Made by a program: the position numbers and the translations under genes. A stretch of 64,000 nt of DNA from positions 139,127 to 203,126 of the forward strand of contig CACNHX010000002.1 in NCBI GenBank assembly GCA_902620425.1. Direction: 5' to 3'. Positions 57,485-64,000 of this stretch are shown one piece after another. Under the pieces are notes generated by a model that worked only from the letters and a program-made list of their open reading frames with translations, was not told the origin of the DNA and did not search any database. Position 1 is the stretch's first letter. The number at the start of each line of letters is the position of its first letter. The DNA is from an uncultured Alphaproteobacteria bacterium (GTDB lineage Bacteria > Pseudomonadota > Alphaproteobacteria > HIMB59 > GCA-002718135).

Positions 57485-58522
57485 TTAATAAATTCTCGAA
57501 ACACTTTTTGAAACAAGAGATACTAATTTTTCTTTGTAAATGTTATCTTTAAATATATCAACTGAGTCTACAGCTACATTTGAAAAGTGATTTGCTCTTG
57601 TAAGAGTATCTTCAATACATTGATATTTATTTATTATTTCTATTGCCATTTCAAAATCACCATCATTTTGTTTAAGATCAGATATTGTTCTTTCCCAAAA
57701 TTTTTTCTCTTTATCATTTGATCTTCCGTATGCTAATATTATTGGTAGAGTAATTTTACCTTCTTTAAAATCATCTCCAGTATTCTTTCCTAATATTTTT
57801 TTGTTTGAAGAATAATCAATGGCATCGTCAATTAATTGAAAAGTCATCCCAAAGTTTGTTCCAAATGATTTTAATGCATTAACCTCAGCTTCTGTTCCAT
57901 GACCGCTAATTGATCCAACTTGACATGCAGCACTAAATAAAGAGGCAGTCTTTGCATTTACAACTTCAAAATAAATATTTTCATTTATTTCTAAATTTTT
58001 ATCATTAGCAAGTTCTAAAACTTCTCCTTCGGAAATTACAACACTAGTATCAGCTAATATTTTTAACGTTTCTGAATTCCCATATTTTGTCATTAGTTGA
58101 AAAGCTCTACTGAATAAAAAATCACCTACTAAAACACTTGTTTTATTTTTCCATTTCTCATTTGCTGTAGGTTTTCCTCTTCTTTGTTTACTTTCATCTA
58201 TTACATCATCATGTAATAGTGTTGCTGTATGTATAAATTCTACTGCTGCAGATAGACCGATATGATTCATTTTATTTTCAATTTCACTATTTCCATTTCT
58301 TGTCATATAAAAACTTGAAACAGTTAAAAGAGGTCGTAATCGTTTTCCTCCTGATAAGATAAGATATTTTCCAACTTCATGAACTAAAGGTACATTGCTA
58401 TCTAATTTATCAAGGATTATGGTATTTACGGATACCAGATCCTCTTTGCATAAATCTGTTAATTCTTTGATTTCATCTTCAAATGAAAAATCTTTTTTTC
58501 TAAGGGGAAGAACATTATCCAT
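57485..58522 (-). CDS. ispB: Polyprenyl (octaprenyl-type) diphosphate synthase
   Basis: A trans-prenyltransferase that makes the long isoprenoid chain of ubiquinone. The first aspartate-rich motif is LLHDDVIDESKQRRG and the second is LIDDAIDYSS, each binding magnesium and diphosphate; GGKRLRP binds isopentenyl diphosphate. At 345 residues it matches bacterial IspB. The residues fixing chain length cannot be read with confidence, so the exact product (C40 to C50) is open. Confidence 0.9.
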   Translation of the reverse strand: MDNVLPLRKKDFSFEDEIKELTDLCKEDLVSVNTIILDKLDSNVPLVHEVGKYLILSGGKRLRPLLTVSSFYMTRNGNSEIENKMNHIGLSAAVEFIHTATLLHDDVIDESKQRRGKPTANEKWKNKTSVLVGDFLFSRAFQLMTKYGNSETLKILADTSVVISEGEVLELANDKNLEINENIYFEVVNAKTASLFSAACQVGSISGHGTEAEVNALKSFGTNFGMTFQLIDDAIDYSSNKKILGKNTGDDFKEGKITLPIILAYGRSNDKEKKFWERTISDLKQNDGDFEMAIEIINKYQCIEDTLTRANHFSNVAVDSVDIFKDNIYKEKLVSLVSKSVSRIY

Positions 58523-58651
58523 ATTATTTAATTATTAGAATATTATGTTAATTCATTAACTTAATTGACGCACTTAAACTCAAATTACTAAAATTACAAA
58601 CAAATGCTACATAACGCTTTAAGAAAAGATTAACATTTGTTATTAGATAAT

Positions 58652-59467
58652 ATGTTTAAAACGTTATTTTCGAAAAGTACTACAATACCGGTTTTACGTT
58701 TATCTGGCATTATATCATCACAGTCAGGCTTAACAGGCTCTGGTTTAGCAATCAACAATTTAGAAAAGTTAATTGATAAGTTATTTGCTGATAAAAAATC
58801 TCCTGTTGTAGGTTTGGTCATTAATTCACCTGGAGGTTCTCCCACACAATCCTCTTTAATAGCAAAAAGGATCATTGATCTAGCAAAGGAAAAAAACAAA
58901 AAAGTTTTAGCATTCGTTGAAGATGTTGCTGCTTCTGGTGGTTATTGGTTAGCATGTGCTGCTGATGAAATATATATTGATCAAAACTCTGTTATTGGAT
59001 CAATAGGTGTTATTTCACCAGGTTTTGGTTTTGTTGATCTTTTAAAGAAAGTTGGAATTGAAAGAAGAGTGTACACATCTGGAAAAAGTAAAAGTTTTCT
59101 TGATCCTTTCAAAGAAGAAAAACAGGAAGACATTGATAGATTAAAAAATATTCAAGAACAAATTCATGATAATTTTATTAATTATGTAAAAGATAGAAGA
59201 GGTTCAAAACTTGATCAGAATAAACTAGATGACATCTTTTCTGGTTTATTTTGGGTTGGCAATAAAGCTATCGATTTAGGTTTAGCAGATGGTATTGGTG
59301 CAATAAAACCAATTTTAGAAGAAAAGTTTGGAAAAAAAATTAAAATTAAAATAATCACTCAAAAAAAATCATTTTTACAACGTAGGTTTTCTTCTTCAAT
59401 ATTCAATTCTGATGAAATTTTAAATAAACTTGAAGAACGAATTATGTTTTCTAGGTTTGGTTTGTAA
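58652..59467 (+). CDS. S49 family signal-peptide-peptidase-like protease
   Basis: A serine protease of the SppA/SohB group, 271 residues from the ATG at 58652. The nucleophile is serine 95 in VAASGGYWLA, and a catalytic lysine (145 or 147) lies in TSGKSKSFLDPF, the Ser-Lys dyad of the family. VIGSIGVIS and FSGLFWVGNKAIDLGLADG are also typical. No clear signal peptide or transmembrane helix is present at the N-terminus, so it may be cytoplasmic or peripheral. A TTG 15 bases upstream is an alternative start. Confidence 0.9.
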   Translation: MFKTLFSKSTTIPVLRLSGIISSQSGLTGSGLAINNLEKLIDKLFADKKSPVVGLVINSPGGSPTQSSLIAKRIIDLAKEKNKKVLAFVEDVAASGGYWLACAADEIYIDQNSVIGSIGVISPGFGFVDLLKKVGIERRVYTSGKSKSFLDPFKEEKQEDIDRLKNIQEQIHDNFINYVKDRRGSKLDQNKLDDIFSGLFWVGNKAIDLGLADGIGAIKPILEEKFGKKIKIKIITQKKSFLQRRFSSSIFNSDEILNKLEERIMFSRFGL

Positions 59468-59628
59468 TGAAATTTCTAGTTTTAGTTGTAATTTTAGCTT
59501 CTATTTTATTATTTTTAAGATTTAAGAAAAAAAAACAAGACAAATTCACTAATAATAAAGTAAATAATGACTCAGTAATCGATTTAGAGAAAGATCCAAG
59601 AACGAAAGAATATAAACCAAAAGATTAA
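59467..59628 (+). CDS. Small single-pass membrane protein
   Basis: A 53-residue frame starts on the TAATG overlap with the S49 peptidase gene. One hydrophobic helix (residues about 3-18) is followed by a lysine-rich stretch and an acidic to basic tail with [15 protein letters not shown]. The tail resembles the D-x-x-x-DP-x-T-x-x-Y-x-P pattern of small alphaproteobacterial membrane proteins of unknown function. It ends seven bases before the glycyl-tRNA synthetase gene, so it is probably cotranscribed. Confidence 0.65.
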   Translation: MKFLVLVVILASILLFLRFKKKKQDKFTNNKVNNDSVIDLEKDPRTKEYKPKD

Positions 59629-59635
59629 GAGTTAT

Positions 59636-60997
59636 ATGACTGCACAAACAATGGAAGAGTTAGTTTCTCTTTGTAAAAGAAGAGGTTTTCTATTTCAATC
59701 AAATGACATCTATGGTGGTATTAAGGGGTTATATGATTATGGACCAATGGGAGTCGAGTTCAAAAATAATCTCAAACAAGCTTGGTGGAAATCAATGGTA
59801 TATGAACGAGATGATACCGAAGGTTTGGATGCTTCAATTTTAAGCTCTCCAGTAGTTCTAAAACATTCAGGCCATGAAGATACTTTTACCGATCCTCTGG
59901 TTGATTGTCGGGCATGTAAGTCAAGGTGGAGAGCAGATCAATTATTGGAAAATAACAAATGCCCAAATTGTAAATCGGAAGATCTTACTGAGCCAAGACC
60001 TTTTAATTTAATGTTTAAAACTGCAATTGGACCAGTAGATGATGGTTAGTCATTCGCATATTTAAGACCAGAAACGTGTCAGCAAATTTTTACTAATTTT
60101 AAAAATATATTAGATTCAACTTCTAGAACTGTTCCCTTTGGTATCGCACAAATGGGAAAAGCATTTAGAAATGAAATAACACCTCGTAATTTTATCTTTA
60201 GAGTTAGAGAGTTTGAACAAATGGAATTAGAGTTTTTTGTTAAACCAGGTACTGATGATGAATGGCATGAATATTGGATAAATAAGAGAATAGAATGGTG
60301 GGTTAATCAAGGAATAAAAAAAGAAAATTTAAAAAAAATTGAAGTAGAAAAAAATGAATTAGCTCACTACTCAAAAAGAACTGTTGATATTAATTATGTT
60401 TTTCCTCATGGTGAAGAAGAACTAGAAGGTGTAGCCAATAGAACTGACTTTGACTTAGGTTCTCATACTAAAAATCAAAATGATTTTAAAATTACATCAG
60501 AAGTTATGAAAAACTCCTCTTCAACTACAAAATTAGCTGTGCAAGATTTAGAAGAAAAAAAATGGTATATTCCTTACGTAATTGAGCCATCAGCTGGTGT
60601 TGATAGAGGAGTTCTTGCTTTGTTAAATGAAGCTTATCGTGAAGAAAATGTAGATAAAGATAATAAAAGAATTCTTTTATCTCTAAAACCTCATCTTTCA
60701 CCCATTAAAGCTGCAGTTATTCCTCTCAAAAAGAATAATGAGGAATTAGTTAATTTATCTAAAGAAATAAAATCTAATCTACAGAAATTGGGATTGGGTA
60801 GAGTTGTTTTAGAAAATTCAGGAAACATTGGTAAGAATTATAGAAGACATGATGAAATAGGTACACCAATTTGTTTAACTGTAGATTTTGAAACTCTAGA
60901 AGATAAAAGTGTTACTGTTAGGGATAGAGATACTATGAAACAGGAAAGAGTTTCTATCGAAAATTTATCTGAATATTACAAAAAATATTTTAATTAA
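59636..60997 (+). pseudogene. glyS: Glycyl-tRNA synthetase (dimeric type) with in-frame amber codon
   Basis: This is a class II glycyl-tRNA synthetase of the alpha2 type, 453 positions in one frame but interrupted by TAG at 60047-60049 (codon 138). The frame continues unchanged through SFAYLRPET and on to the anticodon-binding domain. Before the stop lie the N-terminal [20 protein letters not shown] and a zinc-ribbon-like C91xxC94/C109xxC112; after it come motif 2-like GKAFRNEI and motif 3-like [13 protein letters not shown]. No frameshift is seen. It may be a sequencing error, a read-through gene or a true lesion. The interior ATG at 60152 could not give a working enzyme alone. Confidence 0.88.
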
Positions 60998-61006
60998 TAA
61001 AATTGT

Positions 61007-62155
61007 ATGAAAAAAGTTAGTGATATTCATGCAATAAAATTTATTTTTTTTATAACTGCTTGTTATGTAGGTTTATGGGCTATTAGGATACCCACTATAA
61101 AGGATCAACTTCAAACTGATTATGTTGGTGTTGGATATATTATGTTATCATTTGCAATTGGTTCAATTGTTGCAATGATTTTTGCAAATGCTCTTATTCT
61201 GAAAACTTCTACAAAATCTATTTTAACATGTACCTTAATTGCCGAAGGTTGTTTGTGGTTGCCAGTACCTTTCATTCAAGAGTTATGGCTTTTTATGGTT
61301 TTCTCATTTATTTTTGGTATGAGTTATGGTGCATTCGAAATAGCATGCAATGTTTATGCATCAAATTTAGAAGTTAGAGAAAAAAAATCAATGATGTCAG
61401 GGTTTCATGCATTTTGGAGTCTTGGAGTTTTATTTGGATCTCTAATTACAAGTTTTTTACTAGAGTGGAATTATTCTTTTATTTATAATATACTTTTGTA
61501 TGTCATCATTCTTCTTCCTTTAAGTTTATATTTTGTACTTTGTTTAGAGTCACAAATTGAAACAAAATCAGAAGACTCCAGTAAAAAAAATATATTTTTT
61601 ATTTGGCCCTTACTTATTTTTTTATTAGCTTTAATTGCAATGGCAAACGCTCTAACGGAAGGAAGTGTTGATGCATGGGGAGCTCTCTATATGAGAGATT
61701 TTATTCAAGTTGATGGTTTCTATATCGGCTTAGCAACTCTAAGTTTTAATATTTTTATGGTTATCGGAAGATTTAGTGGTGATTGGGTAAGAGATAAAAT
61801 CGGAGTTTTTCATTTGATTTTCTTTTTATTTTTATCGACGATTATAAGTTTAATAATTTTATCTAATTTCAGCAGTATTTATGCAGCTATTATTGGTTTT
61901 TCATTATTAGGTATCGGAGCATCTTCAATTGTTCCTATCGCATATAGTTTAGCTGGAAAAATTGAGGGAATTGACAGTGGAGTAGGGATAACAATTATTT
62001 CAATTGCAGTTTACGGAACATTTATAGGGGCTCCAGCTTCATTAGGATTTATTGCAAACAACTATGGAATTAATAATATATTTATTCCAATGCTAATAAT
62101 TTTTATGATTTTAATAATTCCAATAAGTTTTTATAGAAAAAAATTTTCAGTTTAA
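61007..62155 (+). CDS. MFS transporter (YbjJ-like)
   Basis: A 382-residue major facilitator superfamily protein with about twelve hydrophobic segments and a central cytoplasmic loop near residues 185-200. CYVGLWAIRIPTIKDQL at the start and GFHAFWSLGVLFGS resemble the YbjJ branch of predicted sugar or metabolite transporters. SWNx and RFSGDWVRDKIG fit the MFS loop motif between helices 8 and 9. The substrate is unknown. It follows the glycyl-tRNA synthetase gene by nine bases and overlaps the convergent ygfZ end by nine. Confidence 0.85.
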   Translation: MKKVSDIHAIKFIFFITACYVGLWAIRIPTIKDQLQTDYVGVGYIMLSFAIGSIVAMIFANALILKTSTKSILTCTLIAEGCLWLPVPFIQELWLFMVFSFIFGMSYGAFEIACNVYASNLEVREKKSMMSGFHAFWSLGVLFGSLITSFLLEWNYSFIYNILLYVIILLPLSLYFVLCLESQIETKSEDSSKKNIFFIWPLLIFLLALIAMANALTEGSVDAWGALYMRDFIQVDGFYIGLATLSFNIFMVIGRFSGDWVRDKIGVFHLIFFLFLSTIISLIILSNFSSIYAAIIGFSLLGIGASSIVPIAYSLAGKIEGIDSGVGITIISIAVYGTFIGAPASLGFIANNYGINNIFIPMLIIFMILIIPISFYRKKFSV

Positions 62156-62977
62156 AAAATCAAAAGATAATGAATCATTAATTACTAAATTTTGATTTTT
62201 ATTTTTTATTTCATTAACAAAATTAATATTTAATGCTGCAAAAATATTTGAATTTGCTTTTGATACAATTGTACCTATTTTTTTATTATCTACTATCAAC
62301 TCATCTCCCTTTAGCACATCACCACTTTTTATTTTTAAAGCATAAAGTTTTTTCTTTAGTAATCCACGGTATTTCATTCTTGCAGTAATTTCTTGACCCA
62401 CATAGCATCCCTTATTCCAATCAATAGCATTTAAATTATCAAAATTATTTTCTAATAATAAAGATTTATTTTCTAAAATATCAAATGGTGAATAGGGTGT
62501 TGTATGATTAATTAAAATTTCATGATATTCTGTTTCATTAATTTCTTTCAATCTCTCTTTTTCAATTAAAATTTTTTTATCCGTTATAAGTTTTTTACCC
62601 AAGTTTATATTTCTAGGATCATTTAAATAAACACTATAATCACCTTCATAATCTATATTAAATAATGAATAAGAATTTAGATTATTAATTTCTTTAATTT
62701 CTATATCAGAACGAAGTTTGTAAATTTTTAATCGTCCTAATAAATTACTATAAAATTTATCATTTGTTTCAAAAATATAGTTTTCATTTATATTGAATAT
62801 AAAAAAATCTGCTAAAAATTTACCCTGAGGTGTTAATAGACATGAATAAATAATTGATCCATCGTTACATTTTTCAATGTCATTAGTAATTAAATTTTGA
62901 ATAAATGATTTACTATCTTTTCCAGAAATCTCAAAAAATCTTGAATTCAGATGATGAAAAAAGTATTTATCTTTCAT
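62147..62977 (-). CDS. ygfZ: YgfZ/GcvT-domain Fe-S repair protein
   Basis: YgfZ is a folate-binding protein that helps maintain Fe-S enzymes such as MiaB. The signature KGCYVGQEITARMKYRG, with the essential cysteine, is intact, and the N-terminal GcvT-like fold begins SRFFEISGKDSKSFIQNL. Length is 276 residues, shorter than E. coli YgfZ (about 326) but typical of alphaproteobacterial members. It is divergent from the GT9 gene by 45 bases. Confidence 0.9.
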   Translation of the reverse strand: MKDKYFFHHLNSRFFEISGKDSKSFIQNLITNDIEKCNDGSIIYSCLLTPQGKFLADFFIFNINENYIFETNDKFYSNLLGRLKIYKLRSDIEIKEINNLNSYSLFNIDYEGDYSVYLNDPRNINLGKKLITDKKILIEKERLKEINETEYHEILINHTTPYSPFDILENKSLLLENNFDNLNAIDWNKGCYVGQEITARMKYRGLLKKKLYALKIKSGDVLKGDELIVDNKKIGTIVSKANSNIFAALNINFVNEIKNKNQNLVINDSLSFDFLN

Positions 62978-63022
62978 AATTATCTAAATATATATTGAAT
63001 ATATTAAAAGTGTAATATTTCT

Positions 63023-63946
63023 GTGAAAATTCTTGTTATTTCGTCAAATCTTATTGGAGATACAATTCTATCTACTGGAGTAATAAATTATTTTAGTAAA
63101 AAATATCCAGGAACTAAATTTACATTTGTAATTGGTCCATCTGCTAAATCAATTTTCAAAAACTTTAAATCTGTAGAAACCATAATCACTATTTCAAAAA
63201 AAAGATACAATATGCATTGGTTAGATATTATTTCTAATTGTTATGGAAAGAAGTGGGATATAATTATTGATTTTAGAAGTTCGTTGTTATCATATTTTTT
63301 AAAACATAAGCAAAAATTTATTTTTAAAAAAAAATCTAATCTTAACCATGTTCATCAATTATCTAATTGCTTTAAATTTGATTGTTCAGATTTGTTTATT
63401 GAGACAAATACAGAAGAAGAAGAAATAGTTACAAAACATTTGTCCGATGATTTTAAATATTTTGTTATATTTCCAGGTGGAAATTGGAAACCAAAAATTT
63501 GGAGTATTAAAAATTATAATTCACTATTAATCAAAATTTTATCTCGAAATAAAAATATTAAATTTATTTTAGTTGGCTCAAAGTCAGAAGAAGAAAATTA
63601 TTTAAATGAAATAACAAAAAATATTGATAGTAATATGATAATTAATTTATTTGGTGCATCATTGACTCAAACTGCTGCTTATATGAAGAAATCAAAATTA
63701 TTTATTGGAAATGATTCAGGATTATCACATATGGCTTCAGCTACAAAATTAAAGTCTATAGTATTATTTGGCCCAACAAATGATCTGATTTACGGTCCAT
63801 TTATGCAAGATTCACAAGTTATAAGAACAAATGAAAGCTATGACTATTTTAAAAGTATAAATATTGATAAAACAAAGTCCTATATGGACTCTATAAGCGT
63901 AGAAAAGATTTATTTTACATTACAAAAAAATAATTATTGTGAATAA
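63023..63946 (+). CDS. Glycosyltransferase family 9 (heptosyltransferase-like)
   Basis: A 307-residue GT9 protein with the GT-B fold. KILVISSNLIGDTILSTGVI is the N-terminal acceptor-domain motif; in the C-terminal domain FPGGNWKPKIW, LVGSKSEE, and IGNDSGLSHMASATKLKSIVLFGPT, here with the conserved DSGLSHMA nucleotide-sugar loop, match heptosyltransferases of lipopolysaccharide core synthesis. The exact transfer (WaaC, WaaF or other) cannot be decided. The start is GTG. The next gene overlaps its end by eight bases. Confidence 0.85.
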   Translation: MKILVISSNLIGDTILSTGVINYFSKKYPGTKFTFVIGPSAKSIFKNFKSVETIITISKKRYNMHWLDIISNCYGKKWDIIIDFRSSLLSYFLKHKQKFIFKKKSNLNHVHQLSNCFKFDCSDLFIETNTEEEEIVTKHLSDDFKYFVIFPGGNWKPKIWSIKNYNSLLIKILSRNKNIKFILVGSKSEEENYLNEITKNIDSNMIINLFGASLTQTAAYMKKSKLFIGNDSGLSHMASATKLKSIVLFGPTNDLIYGPFMQDSQVIRTNESYDYFKSINIDKTKSYMDSISVEKIYFTLQKNNYCE

Positions 63947-64000
63947 AAATATTGAAATAATTCAGCCTGATGATTGGCATGTACATTTTAGAGAAGGCGA
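63939..64000 (+). CDS. pyrC: Dihydroorotase PyrC, N-terminal fragment
   Basis: Starting from a GTG inside the end of the GT9 gene, the last 62 bases encode QPDDWHVHFREG, which is the N-terminal metal-binding region of class II dihydroorotase (E. coli has RRPDDWHLHLRDG). The HxH pair binds the first zinc. The enzyme closes the dihydroorotate ring in pyrimidine synthesis. The rest lies beyond the window. Confidence 0.8.
   Translation, partial: MNKNIEIIQPDDWHVHFREG

Noticed and set aside
60047-60049. Genome-wide recoding of TAG as an amino acid
   Set aside because: TAG ends ddl, ftsA, lpxC and ilvC at their expected C-termini, so it is an ordinary stop here. Only the glycyl-tRNA synthetase case is anomalous.
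59636-60997. Frameshift splitting the glycyl-tRNA synthetase into two genes
   Set aside because: The frame is identical before and after the TAG, and the intervening 34 codons translate into conserved family sequence, so it is a point change rather than an indel or two genes.
60152-60997. Independent gene starting at the interior ATG of the glycyl-tRNA synthetase
   Set aside because: It would lack the N-terminal half of the catalytic core and has no promoter or ribosome site; it is simply the first ATG after the amber codon.

Overview
The window is an AT-rich, gene-dense bacterial chromosome segment. Several markers point to a free-living, streamlined alphaproteobacterium, possibly a marine lineage of the SAR11/HIMB59 kind (inference). 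These are: the alphaproteobacterial order of the division and cell-wall (dcw) cluster; a circularly permuted two-piece tmRNA gene; an alphaproteobacterial-type SspB; a meso-diaminopimelate-type MurE; and lipopolysaccharide genes (lpxC, a GT9 heptosyltransferase-like gene). I see no rRNA, tRNA, CRISPR array, transposase or prophage.

Layout. (1) 1-15912: dcw cluster ftsI-murE-murF-mraY-murD-ftsW-murG-murC-murB-ddl-ftsQ-ftsA-ftsZ, nearly all overlapping or within a few bases, then a terminator and lpxC (to 16887). (2) 16888-20317: fumC, gpmA, sspB, a cytochrome b561 and a rhodanese, on alternating strands. (3) 20318-22155: the only loosely packed region, with a small secreted protein, a HEAT-like gene flanked by short CTTCGTAG repeats, and the permuted tmRNA on the minus strand, whose 3' tail has partial copies nearby. 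(4) 22156-29064: folA-thyA, an Mrp-type Fe-S ATPase, hflK-hflC-DUF2065-degP/Q and miaA. (5) 29112-43154: branched-chain amino acid synthesis (ilvB, ilvN, ilvC, leuA), the rod-shape genes mreB-mreC-mreD-mrdA-rodA, and a branched-chain-type ABC importer livG-F-H-M. The importer's binding protein is convergent, and both sides share a bidirectional terminator. (6) 44534-50213: gpsA, deoC, a two-domain ALDH16-like aldehyde dehydrogenase, a RbsD/FucU mutarotase and a ribokinase, which together look like a (deoxy)ribose salvage operon. (7) 50235-53665: a small membrane protein, sbcB, uppP and a DapA-family lyase. (8) 53648-56718, minus strand: rpe, a LysR regulator, a 27-residue very basic microprotein, an SbmA/BacA-like protein and FxsA. 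(9) 56757-64000: a cupin, a DUF6165 protein, a polyprenyl diphosphate synthase, an S49 peptidase, a small membrane protein, a dimeric-type glycyl-tRNA synthetase interrupted by an in-frame amber codon, an MFS transporter, YgfZ, a GT9 glycosyltransferase and the start of pyrC.

Much of the window serves envelope growth: lipid II precursor synthesis (MurB-MurG, MraY, Ddl, UppP), septal machinery (FtsI/W/Q/A/Z), the elongasome (MreBCD, PBP2, RodA) and lipid A (LpxC). Protein quality control is also well represented (tmRNA, SspB, HflKC, DegP/Q, the S49 peptidase).

The points most worth checking are the amber codon in the glycyl-tRNA synthetase gene, the repeat-flanked module at the tmRNA 3' end, the 27-residue basic microprotein, and the regulatory structures before ftsZ and lpxC.
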